DNA of 64,000 bases, taken from contig OZ022247.1 in the NCBI GenBank assembly GCA_963978895.1, forward strand, positions 15,384,312 to 15,448,311. Direction: 5' to 3'. Position numbers and translations under genes: made by a program. Shown here in pieces: positions 34,217 through 45,432 of the stretch. Below the pieces are notes generated by a model. The model was not told the origin of the DNA. It searched no databases and saw only the letters and a list, made by a program, of their open reading frames with translations. The DNA comes from Erpobdella octoculata (lineage: Eukaryota; Annelida; Clitellata; Hirudinida; Erpobdellidae). Numbering within the stretch: the stretch's first letter is position 1; each line of letters begins with the position of its first letter.

Positions 34217-36146
34217 TAGGGTGCAGTAGGCACAAATGTGTACATCGACAACATGAAAGCAAAAAACTAAATAATAATGCTTCAATGTATGCAAAAACAA
34301 TAGTATATTATTCAAATCATTCAATTTGATGCCATTCCTCGAAACAAGGATCATGCAAGCCAATGCCACATTTTTTGCACTCCTTTTTTGTATTTTTGTG
34401 GCACTGGGCGCATCTTTTTTGTGTGTCTAAATGACTCTGAAAATGACCTTTTCTATCTGTTCTAACAGCAACACTGACTCTTTTGTCAGCTGATAGAAGT
34501 TTCCCTTTTGGACAACCAGATGTTGATTTTGCCGGTGTGTACAAACTCAACTAATCTAAAAATATTTTTCTACGAAAAGATAACAAATCCAAATTTTCAT
34601 CGTTTTCAGATTTATTTTGTCTATAAATTAGCCAACAATTTTGGATTACCATGTCAGGTACCCAGGCAAATAATGCCCACCACCACTTTTTGTTTCTAAT
34701 AGAAATCCTGTAGGCTGCGATATTTTGGTCACACCTATCTACACCGCTCAAGTATATGTTATACTGCTTCACAACTTGTGGTTGAGTTACCATTATTCTT
34801 TGTCTTGTATTTCGACACCGCCTTGCTGCTTGACCAGTAGGTTTCAGTCCAATGTTATTGGAGGCTAGGTATACACTTCTGTTGTCATTCCATCCAACAA
34901 CAGTAAATAAATTGTTTTTTTCTGTAACAACATCAAAATGTCCTCTTTCATTCTTTTCTAATTGTTTTTGTAGCATTACAGTTTCATAATTTGTTGCATC
35001 TTATCACTCCAGTGCATTTAATTTTCTATTCATCAAACTTTTCCAATAGTCGGAATGATGTGAAAAAGTTGTCGATAAAAACATGGTATGAGACATTTCT
35101 GGGTAACTCCTCCATCAAATCTAACACAACTTTTTCTCCCAATCCCCAGTTTGTAGCTGAGCTTCTGACACGGGGTGCTGATCCTTTGGCACCTTGATAA
35201 GGTTCAAATTGGACCACATATCTACTAGCCAGAACCCACGTTTTGTAACCCATTCGAATTGGCTTGCCAACTATTCTTTACTTAGTGCTATGTCTACCAT
35301 AATAAGGCACCATAGACTCATATATGGAAAGGTGCTCAGAATTCATAAAATATTCTAAACATTTTACATTTATCATTGCAAAAAATGACCTTATCTTTGC
35401 CATTTTATCATCTTTGTCCAAATTGTTATTATCACATAAATGAAAAAATGACATCAATTCTTCAGACCGATTTCTAGACATACAATTTGACATTATGAAC
35501 ATCTGGACAATTTTCCCAATGATTTTTTCTTCTAGGTAAACAGGTATATTCAGATAGAAGAAGCATTGCAATAAATAATCTAATTTCTTCTATACTTGTT
35601 GAAAAATTGTGTTTCAACTTGTCTCGTCTAGCATATAATTCTGTCATATTTTTGACATATTCAATTAGATCATCATCAAAAAAGGCATTAAATAGTTGGA
35701 TAGGGGTTAATCCAGTTTTTAATTTCTTTTCTGTTGGTTTTGGACCAAAATCTTTTTCAGGCAAATTGGATGTTTTCCAAAGTCTTTCATTATTTTTTGG
35801 AATAGAAGAAGACAGGAGCTCTGGATAACTAATTTCATCTTCAGCTTTGTCTAAACTGTTTACAATTTCAACACCATTATTAATACAAAAATCAGCTGGT
35901 GCAGTTAACTGAAGTGAACTGAGATTGTTAGCATTTAGGGCTTCCTCATCACCACTGTCTTCATCAGAACATTGTCCAGATGCTGGAGGTAGCAAATATA
36001 CTTCAGCATCTACGAAATTGTCATCTTCCAATAACGAAAGTACCTCATTGACTGTGAATCTGATAGGAAATGATAATATAATCAACAATAAAGATTGAAA
36101 CCCAAGAAAATACATCAGTGTACATATTTGTGCCTACTGCACCCTA
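34217..36146 (-). mobile_element. piggyBac-type DNA transposon, defective
   Basis: 1,930 bp with inverted ends TAGGGTGCAGTAGGCACAA (left) and its reverse complement CTGCACCCTA (right). It is preceded by TTAA (34213-34216) and followed by ATAA, a probable mutated copy of the TTAA target. It encloses one decayed transposase gene on the minus strand. Confidence 0.88.
34317..36115 (-). pseudogene. piggyBac transposase, multiply frameshifted
   Basis: Pieces in order on the minus strand. 36115-35474: acidic N-terminus, then LTPIQLFNAFFDDDLIEYV and the start of the catalytic domain. 35571-35278: SRNRSEELMSFFHLCDN, LSIYESMVPYYGRHS, where the first Asp of the usual DE/D motif is not intact. 35253-35026: MGYKTWVLASR, VFIDNFFTS with the second Asp. 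34976-34551: YNIYLSGVDRCDQNIAAYR with the third Asp. 34550-34317: Cys-rich zinc finger CAQCHKNTKKECKKCGIGLH. The stops and frame changes exclude function. Confidence 0.9.
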
Positions 36147-37043
36147 ATAAGGTGCAGTTATTCCAACGACATAATTTAATTCAGAAAATAAAAATAAAAA
36201 TAACTTTTTACAAATTAGAATACAATGGACAATTACTAATTAAATTATTAACTTAGAAACATTAAATATTACTTTAATGCTTTAAATAAGCAAACCTTTT
36301 AGACGGCAATTTAGCAAAAGCCATTTCAAACAAAAAAATTTAGTAATCGAACGTAAAGAATATTAAAACAAAGGGAATAGCGGCAGCAAACAAGCTAAAT
36401 GTTTAACAAAATAAGTAAACAATGCTGAGGTAACCAAAAATCCTATAAATTTTAAGTTTTTGATAACGTTTAACGAGATTTTATAACTGCACCTTATATG
36501 GGATAAAGTGAATTATACTTATGTACGAGAAACTAAATATACCAAAGTATTTTGGAGCTGGCTATTTAAATAAAATGACCTTAAAAATTAAACTCTGTGT
36601 TTACTTAGAGAAAGAGGACATCGTATGAAGCAGGTATAAATTTCTCGACTTATATCCAAGTATATACGATAAGCGAATTTGCTATAAGTGAATTATATAA
36701 CCAATCTTGTTATAAGTTCAATCGCCTGCTTGCATACACGCATATATCTCTTGTCACGCCCTAGCTGCATGCTCTATATATTGTCTGAAACGGGACCACT
36801 CTATAAGTGCTCTTTGTAACTTAGAGGCCAGACAGTATGCACTTCAGCAACACGCATGCCAGACAAAACACGCACATGTAATCACGCGCAAAGGTCAAAC
36901 ACTGGCTGGGAGACTCTATTTTGTAACATCTACAATTTTTTGTACTGAAGCAAATAAATTCAAACGAAAAGCTTCAAATTATATATCATTAAAACGAATG
37001 GCTTAAAAACTAACTGTTGTTGAGAATGTTCCTCCACCAAGTA
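36147..37043. other. No recognisable gene (intron)
   Basis: AT-rich. A weak relative of the 31-bp repeat appears near 36670-36720 (CTATAAGTGAATT). Nothing else supported. Confidence 0.5.
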
Positions 37044-37050
37044 ACTTTAC

Positions 37051-37629
37051 TGCTGACAATGTCATATTTGACCTCTTGCATAGTTACATGCTTTTCTCGA
37101 ATAATATTTTCGTGCTTGCGTTCATTGAAAACATTTATTTTGCTTTCATCCGTTGTTACGTGGTGTTTCTCAGCAATGTTAGTAGTGGATGAAGTTACCG
37201 AGTCAGCGACTAGGCGGAGTTTAGTAGATGCTTCAACCATTTGCATACCATCTGAAATTTTACATTGGTAAACACCTATAAATGATCTCAATTCTTTATC
37301 GCCATTTTCTTCTATGTCATATTCATCTCTATCAATTACAGAAGTGACTGTTTCTTTTGCTTCAGAAATCAGCGTTTTCTTTTTGAAAAGAGAAGACATG
37401 TTAAGGACCAGAGTCCCAGAATCTGTGACATAAGTAAATGGGCTCGATATGACAGGTTCATGCTGTTTATATTTTGATTTTTTGAACCATTTGATTTGAA
37501 TGGGAAGCGAACTGTCAGACAAAGCTTCGCATTGTAAGCGAACGATTGACAAACAATTTTCAGGAAGTAATTTTGTTGATGGAAAAGGTATGTAGACATC
37601 TAATGGCTGACTTGTTATGCGAAGTGGCT
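37051..37629 (-). CDS. Host gene exon D: immunoglobulin-like domain
   Basis: 579-bp exon of a multi-Ig protein. The acceptor AG precedes AGCCACTTCG and the donor is GTAAAG at 37050-37045. Both flanking introns are phase 1. Translation gives EPLRITSQPLDVYIPFP, then an Ig fold with Cys in RLQCEAL, Trp in IKWFKKS, an unusually long middle, and the second Cys in GVYQCKISDG, then LRLVADS and a polar linker. If the donor is not used, the frame runs to a TAG at 37010, which would make this the last exon. Exact family (titin-like, hemicentin-like or adhesion receptor) is not decidable from four exons. Confidence 0.78.
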
Positions 37630-37733
37630 CTTTGAAAAAAAAATTGAGTTAAAAAAGTGTTTGTGTTAGATGCTCCATTATGAGCAAATTTAAATATGAT
37701 TTTTAATTTTTTACAAGCTCCAGTTAACTATAC

Positions 37734-37862
37734 CAAAAATATTCAGTGTAGACCACGTCAGTTCGTGTCCTTCCGAATTTGAAATGCGACAAATAATGGT
37801 TGAAACATCTTTTAATGTAACATTTTTCAAAATCAACTGCGAATTTACTTCTTCACCTACAT
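37734..37862 (-). CDS. Host gene exon C: second half of an I-set Ig domain
   Basis: 129-bp exon, with acceptor TTTTCAG and donor GTATAG, phase 1 on both sides. It encodes VGEEVNSQLILKNVTLKDVS, then TIICRISNSEGHE, the classic E-to-G strand pattern of an I-set domain, with Ile where Tyr usually precedes the Cys. Its two leading bases complete the codon left open by exon B at 55169, and the domain reads continuously across that intron of about 17 kb. Confidence 0.8.
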
Positions 37863-38189
37863 CTGAAAATGTTTTATTCTAAATAGTAATTATTATAGCT
37901 TTTATTCAATTATAGAGTAATTGTATTCTGTTTTAAGGCAGAAAATATAACTTGTAATTGATTTCCAACTTATCAGGTTAATTAAAAACTGCAATTTTAA
38001 GTGATGAATAACTTTTAATATTCAAAATTTTAAAAAAAAATTTGTAAAGTGGAAAAAGGTACAGAAATCTATTCCATGTACATGGTAAAAAAACCTGTCA
38101 TTTCTGCGATTAGGTTAATTTTTGACTGATTAAAACGCAATAGATGTACTATTAAGTGTGTTTAATTGCTTCCAAGAGAAAAAACAATT

Positions 38190-39595
38190 TATAAAAAAAA
38201 AACTAAGTTGCATTATTTTCCATATAGTAAGATCTTGACTGCAGTAAATAATCTGGTCAGGTCAGGTGACACTGGTTTTGATGAGCAAGATATGATATCA
38301 CGTAGGTTAGAGTCATTTAGTCTTGTCCCCACACGTTACTGGTTAAAATTTTTAACTGATAAGGTCTGCTCCCACAAATACCTTGAGCCGAACAAACTTA
38401 GCATTTGTTTGGCAAATGTTGAAACCTTTTTCAATCTGTATTTATCCAGCTCACGGTAAAATTTAAAGAGAGTTAGAAAAATAATGTCTGCAACATTTAG
38501 TATCACTTTTCAACTCAATGAGTTCCAGTTGCATGTGGCCTGGAACATTTTCAAAGTTTACAAAAAAAAGCTCAATTTCTTTTTCAATTACAGCAAAGTC
38601 CTGAAAAGGTTTTTTAAATTCATCACACAGGGACACGATATCTGCAACGAACATCTGCATTTCTTCATTGGTGTTGCTGTCTTGAAAATTTATTTTCTGT
38701 TGTGAAGGAAAATGAGTGGTATTTGGATGCATTTTAGACAGCTGGTTTTGGAAAAATTGCAGCTTGATCCTAAATGCTTTGACGTATGAGTACATAATGT
38801 GGCTTACCAGTGCATTTTTTGAAAGCTAGTGTTCAGTATACAGGTGTTTTGTAACATTAAGCAAAAATCCAAAATCAGCCAGCCAATTAGGATCAGATGG
38901 TTTTGTCATTGGTTGTAACTTACTTTATATAAACTGTTCTGTTTTTCTCTAAGAGAATGGTGTAGATCTTCAAATTAACATCTGATATCTTTGTGATACA
39001 CAACATTTTGTGTTCACTTTATATGTCGGTAAAAACTGCTGAAACTGAGGGTAAAACAGGGCTTTAGAACAAACATAGTTAATAGCTTTTATCACTGGCT
39101 TCATGATATGATGATCATATCTAAAATGTTTGGCACAAAGACTGTGTTGGTAAATGATGCAGTGGAGTTTAATAGCTTTGTCTCCTTTTTTATGGACTTT
39201 GTTACAGCAAGTGATACTAATCCACATAGCTCTCTAGTCATGGCTGGGAAACCATCAGAAATAATTCCATACAGTTTTTTCATTGGTAGTTCAGTCATTG
39301 ACAGAAAATCGAACAGAAACAAATAAATTTTTGTTTCTGGTTTGATCTTTTGATCAAGTAATTTTTCACTCACACGAACGTCATTCTCAACTTTTTTTTA
39401 AAAATGAGAAACTTGGCAGTTCAGATGCATCAGTGCTTTTATCACAGGCTATAAAAAATTCACATTTTGCAGCTTTAGCTTCTAATTGTCGTCGAATGTC
39501 AGAGGAAATGTCTTCGATTCTTCAATCCACGGTGTTGCGTGCGAAACATTGGAAAACGGTTGCTTTTATTCGCGACAAATATTTTCCACAATTTT
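38190..39595 (-). pseudogene. hAT transposase relic, ZBED5/GTF2IRD2-like
   Basis: Minus-strand decayed transposase. It reads from N to C: RIEDISSDIRRQLEAKAAKC and ACDKSTDAS (catalytic-domain start), YGIISDGFPAMT, IKLHCIIYQHSLCAKH, VIKAINYVCSKALFYPQFQQ, then after a frame change QLSKMHPNTTHFP and MQLELIELKSD. It finishes with a dimerisation region near 38430-38230 (LFGSRYLWEQTLSVKN, GTRLNDSNLRDII). Stops and frameshifts are frequent. Family assignment rests on motif order. Confidence 0.75.
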
Positions 39596-39609
39596 CCTCA
39601 TCCATTCTA

Positions 39610-39815
39610 TGACAAACGAGTTAGAAGGGATACAGCTAAAAGAAACGAAAAAAGAAAAAGATCTTGGCGTATTAGTAAATAAAGATGCTAAACAGTCTAA
39701 ACAATGTGCAGAGGTTGCAAAGAAAAGAAAAAAAAATTGAGCATGATCAAAAGAACCATCGTCAGCAGATATAAAGATACAGTTTTAAGATTGTATACAT
39801 CTCTAGTTAGGCCAC
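39610..39815 (+). pseudogene. CR1-like LINE RT, 5' piece
   Basis: Contains ETKKEKDLGVLVNKDAKQSK and, after a frame change, IVSRYKDTVLRLYTSLVRP. The coding sequence stops abruptly at the LTR element starting at 39816 and resumes at 48773 in the expected register (HLEYCVQAWSP). Confidence 0.82.
39811..39815. repeat. 5-bp target site duplication GCCAC (left)
   Basis: Flanks the LTR element; matched at 48773-48777. Confidence 0.85.
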
Positions 39816-40644
39816 TGTGACGGGATTCTGCTCGGATGTTGATGCCTGACGACGAAACAACTGACTCGAGACTAACAAGATTTAAAGTTTTATTCAGATA
39901 ACACAAACGACAATTAATACACTAGTCGTACAGAACTTCACCTCTCAAAATCGCAAAAAGCAAGAGAACTCCAATTCCAATCGCAAAATTTCCTTATATA
40001 GCCTAGCACACGTGTCAATTTTAATTTACAAAAACCACCAATTCGAATGCAGCCTCAATTCCACGTGACCGTTTGACTAGCCCCACGTGACCTTTTGACA
40101 TACAAAAGTTTGCAAAGGCAATATACATTAAAATCACCGCAACGAAGTAATAATATTAAACTAAACTCCTTTTCCAAACAGATAATTCGTTTTATAATTT
40201 GATATACTAAAAAGTTTTACATTAGCAACTATACAAATGGCTAGAAACGACAATTAGTCAAAAGGAGTTATAATAATTACTTAACGAGCCAATCACATCG
40301 CAGAACGAAAGCGCTTACGTCAGCACTCAACAAATTTACAAGAAAGTGTGGTTAAAATAAGTTACTTTTCACGCTACAACTTATTTAATACTCATCCGAA
40401 ATCGATAATATTAGGTACAAATAAAAAACAACACAATATCTATACAACGTAATAAAAATTATTATCGAAAACTTAATAGGAAAAACGCTAGAACCCGAAG
40501 CACACCAAAATCGAGCAAGTTTGATTAATAAGAGGAACCGACGCTACCCCTCTAGTCGGCGTTTTTCATCGCGCTCTCCGCCTAGTCCGCGCAATAAAGT
40601 TATTCATTACAAAATTACAATCGACGATGGAGACAACCGTGACA
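39816..40644 (-). repeat. 3' LTR (left), 829 bp
   Basis: Starts TGTGACGGGATTC and ends CAACCGTGACA on the plus strand. The adjacent internal sequence is purine-rich on the minus strand (GAGAAGAAAGG). Confidence 0.88.
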
Positions 40645-40687
40645 TACCTTTCTTCTCAAAGACGATAACGGATTCTTCGTTATCGGC

Positions 40688-41326
40688 TCACCTTGTCTTC
40701 ATCGTCCGTCCTGGTATCCAGATGAATCGAGACACTGAGGTTGATTCTTGGTCTTCTTCCGACAGTTCGTCTGGTCTTTCCTTTCTGGGAAAAGCAACAT
40801 TTTTGTTGTAAAAGACAATGTTGCTGTCATCACCAGAGGTCATCAGTTCCTCTACAGCGTCCCTGTTCTCTTTCAGCTTGCTGAGCTGACCGGCAACTTC
40901 TCCGCAAAATTGCCCGAATTCTGTTTCTTCCTTCGGACGATCTTCTTCCTTTCCGCAGATCGAATCGTTTCTTTCTCTGAGGTCGTCACTCCCGCACGAC
41001 CGCTTTGTTTCCGGGATCGAGTCCGAAACGGATCCGACCAATGCTCGGGTCGAATCGTTTTCGTCTCCCTCGCTGCACGAAAACGGGTTGCAGAAAGCAG
41101 CAAGGCTACTGATACCACTCTCCTTCTTCAGACACGACTGAAGCAGAAAAGACGCTTCGTCGGTACTGACCTCAAAGTTGATCAACCTTTTCCTCTTCTT
41201 CCGATCGTTGTTGATGTTCTTCTTCGTCTCTGCCGACCAAACACTCCTCTCTGAAAGTTTGATCAAAAGTGGAGTCATCCTCGAGATGAACACGGTCCGG
41301 CAATTTAGTACCGAGATCATCATCAA
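40688..41326 (-). CDS. Downstream ORF in the gag-only LTR element
   Basis: 212-codon frame overlapping the end of the 923-aa ORF by about 150 bp in another register. It is polar, with SDDLRERNDSICGKEEDRP, a Leu-containing helix (EVAGQLSKLKENRDAVEEL), and VFYNKNVAFPRKERPDE near the end. It could be reached by frameshifting or be a remnant of a longer polyprotein. No domain recognised. Confidence 0.4.
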   Translation of the reverse strand: MMMISVLNCRTVFISRMTPLLIKLSERSVWSAETKKNINNDRKKRKRLINFEVSTDEASFLLQSCLKKESGISSLAAFCNPFSCSEGDENDSTRALVGSVSDSIPETKRSCGSDDLRERNDSICGKEEDRPKEETEFGQFCGEVAGQLSKLKENRDAVEELMTSGDDSNIVFYNKNVAFPRKERPDELSEEDQESTSVSRFIWIPGRTMKTR

Positions 41327-43943
41327 ACGTGCCTACGTCCCCACCTTCATTCACTTTTTCTTTTTCAGCTGCTGATGATTCTATCATCTCTGATCCAAAA
41401 GGTAATTGCTCCTTGACGACATCTAACCCGTTAGACGATTCACTGATGTCCAATAATTCTTCATCTCTGCATTCGAATGGTTCACGTGGCTCTTCTTCCG
41501 GTTGGGAAACTACAACCGCTTCTTCTGCAATTGGCTCGGTTGCGACATCTGTCAAAAGCTCGCTCACGTCACTGCGAGCTTGTTGTGAAGACAAGAGAGT
41601 ATCTAACTGGCATCCTCCAAAATCACTATTTCCTTCAATAAGCTCGGATACAACAACGACCCGACCAACTTCATCTTCCTGAACAAGTTCCGTTTGAGCT
41701 TCTTCAACTTCATCGGCAGCAGCTGTGGTTACGAGCAGCTGTTCGACTCTCTGAAAAATATCCCTATGGCTGATAGCTTCTTCAGCTGCACTTTTTTTTA
41801 AATCTGTAATTTTATCTATCTGAGCAGCATCGGTCGCCGACTCGGGCTCGGGTTTCTCGGCAGACTGCTTCTGTGCTTCTATCAACTTCTCGGGTTCTTT
41901 CAGAACATCCTTCTCGATGCATTCCTCTCCTTCCAGGATTTCTCGGCAGATCAGATCGGGTAAATCCAATGCAACAGGGACGTCACCATAAAAATCCACC
42001 ACTTCCGTATCTTTTTCTCCCAAAGCAATATCTTCTTTCAGAGTCCTTTCCATCTGGATAGTCTCCATTTCTTCGTCACCGATGGGCGATTCGTCTTCCA
42101 GATCTTGTTCGACGGAGTAGAGGTTCTCGTTCGGAGCGGATTTCGTTCCCGCTGATTCCGTCAGAGAAATTCCGCTCTTGACCATCTCGTCGCTGATTTG
42201 CTTCGTGGATTCCGTCAAAACCGGTCGTCCTGGAAGGGCGTCAACTTCCTCTCGGAAATTCGTCTCGGCTTCTTCTTCTGAAGTCACGATGTCCGACTTG
42301 ATCAGTGCCTTTTCGCTGTCGTCGTTGCCGAGACTGTCCTGGTCGACGTCGTGTTGTCCGTTGTGTACAAGTACTGAGTCACCGTTTAGATCGTCTTCCC
42401 CACAAACAATTTCCTCTTCTGTTTTGGCATTTTCACAAACGATATCCTCTTCCATTTCAAAATTTCCATCCATTACTTGAACATTTCTCTCTTCTAATTC
42501 ATGCACATCTTCAATGTAAAAACCCTTTTTGTTCCTTTCTGCTAGCTCCCAGTACTTTAGAAGAGATGGGCAATTCCTTTGTTCAACTATCAGTTCACTC
42601 ACGTCGGCCGTCCTATTAACCTTTTCAACCAGCGGGGTCTTGATGTTGGTAGATTCCTTGTTCACATCCACTATTGCTGCGACTTCACAGAATTCCTGCT
42701 CACTGTTACTCTGGTCTTCGTTCTCAACTTTATTTGAAATTACTGTTGATTCGCTTGAGAGAACATTGTAGGTCTTCATACTGTCAAGAAGTTCCCCTAC
42801 CGAAGGTGTTAAGATAACCATTTCATTCAAGTCCGGAACCACAGCAAACCATACCTTGACCATAGGACTAATGTTTACTAAACGGTTTTCGTCTTCATCA
42901 CCCGGCTTTATTTTCAAACATACCACGTCTACCACTGTTGATTCACCCTTGAACCCTGATATAGCAATTTGTTTTTGTACCGACACATCTAATGGTTCGA
43001 CGAGATTGATGTGGATGCAGCAGATTTCCGCTCCTCCATCAATAAGTGCTGATTGCGGTTCCAGACCCTCTATTTTCACTTGGACGAAAGATATTTTGAA
43101 AATTTCGTTTGCCTTGACGCAATGTTCTTGATTATCATTCGATGGTTCAATTACGTTTCTATTTGCTTGACTAATAACTGAACATGATGATATCTTGGCA
43201 GCATTTCTGTTTGGACAATTCTTTGCCAAATGTCCTCGACCTTGGCAGGTAGAGCAGAGACCCCTTTTCATTGCTTCATCTTTTGCCTTGTCCAATGTTT
43301 GACGAATCGGCCTGTGATCGATTGCTCTCTCCATCATTTGTCGAACCGGTCGGTTATCGTTTCTTGGGTAACTGTACTCTGTTCTTGGTTTGGGTTCTTT
43401 TCTTGTTAATTCATCTCTTTTGTGAGAGGCCGTGAAGTTGTCGGCTGATTTGGCAAGCTGATCAAAACTCAACCATCCTTCCTGTTCTTGAGAAAAAACG
43501 TAGTTCAAACACCCACGTGGTAATAATTCCTTCATACGATCAGCAACCAATAAGTTTACCAGTTTGTCGAATTCATTCTTCATGTTCCGGCTTTGGAGAT
43601 AATACATTAACGAATTTCTTAGCTTTGAAGCAAATAGTTGATAAGTTTCATTAGCTTGTTTCTTTATAGTGTAGAAATGTTCACGCAGCTTTGTCGGACT
43701 TATTCTAAATTCATCTAACAAAAATTGTTTTACGGTTTCATAATCATCCAAATCTTCATAATATAATCTCGAAATCAAAGACTTTGCCTTTTCATTAGTA
43801 CACATTTGGAGCAGTTTTACTTTTATAACTGTATCAACTTCATATATAACAAAACAATTTTCTAAATGTTCGAAGAAACTCGGAATCTCACTCGGATCAT
43901 CAAGCAATTTCCTCATTACATTTTTCATTGCATCACCATACAT
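41172..43943 (-). CDS. Gag-protease-like polyprotein with acidic C-terminal extension
   Basis: 923-aa open frame. Residues 1-170 resemble a helical Gag/SCAN-like capsid (PSFFEHLENCF, SLISRLYYEDL, RISPTKLREHFYTIKKQ, YVFSQEQEGWLSFDQLAK). One CCHC knuckle is CSTCQGRGHLAKNC. A retropepsin-like domain has SALIDGGAEICCIH, with Gly where most proteases have Ser/Thr after the Asp. A short QRNCPSLLKYWELAERNKKG segment, usually seen close to integrase, follows directly, so RT and RNase H are absent. The last about 450 residues are Glu/Asp-rich and of unknown role. The real N-terminus lies further upstream, across a frameshift near 44090. Confidence 0.85.
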   Translation of the reverse strand: MYGDAMKNVMRKLLDDPSEIPSFFEHLENCFVIYEVDTVIKVKLLQMCTNEKAKSLISRLYYEDLDDYETVKQFLLDEFRISPTKLREHFYTIKKQANETYQLFASKLRNSLMYYLQSRNMKNEFDKLVNLLVADRMKELLPRGCLNYVFSQEQEGWLSFDQLAKSADNFTASHKRDELTRKEPKPRTEYSYPRNDNRPVRQMMERAIDHRPIRQTLDKAKDEAMKRGLCSTCQGRGHLAKNCPNRNAAKISSCSVISQANRNVIEPSNDNQEHCVKANEIFKISFVQVKIEGLEPQSALIDGGAEICCIHINLVEPLDVSVQKQIAISGFKGESTVVDVVCLKIKPGDEDENRLVNISPMVKVWFAVVPDLNEMVILTPSVGELLDSMKTYNVLSSESTVISNKVENEDQSNSEQEFCEVAAIVDVNKESTNIKTPLVEKVNRTADVSELIVEQRNCPSLLKYWELAERNKKGFYIEDVHELEERNVQVMDGNFEMEEDIVCENAKTEEEIVCGEDDLNGDSVLVHNGQHDVDQDSLGNDDSEKALIKSDIVTSEEEAETNFREEVDALPGRPVLTESTKQISDEMVKSGISLTESAGTKSAPNENLYSVEQDLEDESPIGDEEMETIQMERTLKEDIALGEKDTEVVDFYGDVPVALDLPDLICREILEGEECIEKDVLKEPEKLIEAQKQSAEKPEPESATDAAQIDKITDLKKSAAEEAISHRDIFQRVEQLLVTTAAADEVEEAQTELVQEDEVGRVVVVSELIEGNSDFGGCQLDTLLSSQQARSDVSELLTDVATEPIAEEAVVVSQPEEEPREPFECRDEELLDISESSNGLDVVKEQLPFGSEMIESSAAEKEKVNEGGDVGTFDDDLGTKLPDRVHLEDDSTFDQTFREECLVGRDEEEHQQRSEEEEKVDQL

Positions 43944-44061
43944 CTTAATTTTGAATATTAACGAGTCCTTTTCAGCAGCTCTTGTTTCATCTCTCTTTTG
44001 TCGAAGCAGTACATTCTCTTCTTGTAATTCTAACTCTTTTTCGCAGAAATGTCTATCTTCT

Positions 44062-44658
44062 TCAGTCTTCTGTTGCCATCTTGATAGTTCTAATTCTCAG
44101 TTCTTGTTCTTTAAATTTTACCTCTTTATCATCTTTCCTTCGTTGTCTTTCGAGTTCTCCTTCGTCTTTCTTTCGTTGTCTTTCGAGTTCTCCTTCGTCT
44201 TTCTTTCGTTGTCTTTCGAGTTTTTCTTCTTTGAGTCTTAGTTCTTCTTCGTCTTTCCTTCGTTGTCTTTCGAGTTCTTCTTCGTCTTTCTTTCGTAGTC
44301 TTTCGAGTTCTTCTTCCTTGAGTATTAGTTCTTCTTCGTCTTTCTTTTGCAAACGAAGTAATTCTTGTTCTCTTATCTTCAGCTCTTGCGAAATCCTCCA
44401 TTGTTCAAACTTTGATGCTTCTGTTATAAATTCTTCGGTTAGAGTGACACTACGCGATTCTGCTTCAATTTTTCCTTTTGATAACATTTCGGCCCATAAA
44501 TTTAATAATTGTGGTCTTGTCAGATTTTCTACTTCTTCAGATTTTCCTGTTGCCTTGAGTTTGATAATCAGACGTTCAGTCGGAATTCTTTTTATTTCAG
44601 CTTGTTTCTTTGCATCAAACTTGTCCATGTTAACGTAATTAGTCGTGTCTAACTTCAA
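44062..44658 (-). CDS. N-terminal coiled-coil part of the same polyprotein
   Basis: 198 codons. A SAP-like or polar N-terminus (TERLIIKLKATGKSEEVENL, then TRPQLLNLWAEML) is followed by a long Glu/Lys/Arg coiled coil of about 10-residue repeats (ERQRKKDEGEL). The frame ends at 44062 by what looks like a single-base shift; the other register continues the coiled coil (KELELQEENVLLRQKRDET) into the 923-aa ORF. The N-terminal leucine/lysine pattern followed by RPQLLNLW is reminiscent of SAP-type helices but is not convincing. Confidence 0.75.
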   Translation of the reverse strand: MKLDTTNYVNMDKFDAKKQAEIKRIPTERLIIKLKATGKSEEVENLTRPQLLNLWAEMLSKGKIEAESRSVTLTEEFITEASKFEQWRISQELKIREQELLRLQKKDEEELILKEEELERLRKKDEEELERQRRKDEEELRLKEEKLERQRKKDEGELERQRKKDEGELERQRRKDDKEVKFKEQELRIRTIKMATED

Positions 44659-44837
44659 CGTTTATTCGAAATGTTCGATTCGTTCTTAATATTCAGTTCG
44701 TCGAATAAATTGTTCGGTTCGTTCGATAAAATAATCGGTTTGTTAAATATCGTTCACTATAATATTCGGTTCGTCGAATATTGTTCACTAAAATATCAAC
44801 ACGATTCGCAACAGTTTTGAACAAAAACGATGACCCG

Positions 44838-44857
44838 ATCCCACTTCTGACACCAAA
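44838..44857 (-). promoter_or_regulatory. Primer binding site of the gag-only LTR element
   Basis: TTTGGTGTCAGAAGTGGGAT immediately downstream of the 5' LTR on the minus strand. Confidence 0.7.
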
Positions 44858-45186
44858 TGTGACAGGATTCTGCTCGGGTATTGATGCCTCACGACGAAAC
44901 AACTGACTCGAGACTAACCAAATTTAAAGTTTTATTCATATAACACAAACGACAATTAATACACTAATCGTACAGAGCTTCACCTCTCAAAATCGCAAGA
45001 AGCAAGAGAACTCCAATTCCAATCACAAAATTTCCTTATATAGCCTAGCACACGTGTCAATTTTAATTTACAAAAACCACCAATTCGAATGCAGCCTTAA
45101 TTCCACGTGACCGTTTGACTAACCCCACGTATATAACGTACTAGAAATTATTATCGAAAATTTAATAGGAAAGACGCTAGAATTCG
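44858..45186 (-). repeat. 5' LTR, first part, with internal deletion
   Basis: Matches the left LTR from TGTGACAGGATTC to about CCCCACGT, then jumps to the CTAGAAATTATTATCG region. It is interrupted by the LINE. The remainder is at 48498-48772. Confidence 0.85.
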
Positions 45187-45432
45187 AAGCACACCAAATT
45201 GCGCTGAAAAAACTCCCACCTTTTGCTAGGTGCCAGGATGCCTGGAAAGCAATATCGAAGCGCTACATGAGGCAGCTTCCATATCTATCCCGCTGAAACG
45301 GCGTGGGAGAGAAGGCTTGCAACCTATACCGTGGTGGAATGAAGCGATCGCTGCGTCATAAAGGCTCGAAATCGTGCGTGCAACCCCCTTAAACGTGGGT
45401 ATTCGCAAGATAAACTCGAGGCCTACAGACAG

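Noticed and set aside
37010..37050. TAG at 37010 as the certain end of the Ig gene
   Set aside because: A good donor in phase 1, like all other introns found downstream of exon A, lies at 37050. I favour splicing, though the stop remains possible.
38166..38459. 97-codon plus-strand frame
   Set aside because: Opposite strand of the hAT dimerisation region, which has recognisable motifs on the minus strand.
40748..42771. Plus-strand Ser-rich frames at 40.7-42.8 kb
   Set aside because: Antisense of the acidic Gag/protease extension; Ser-richness mirrors Glu/Asp codons.
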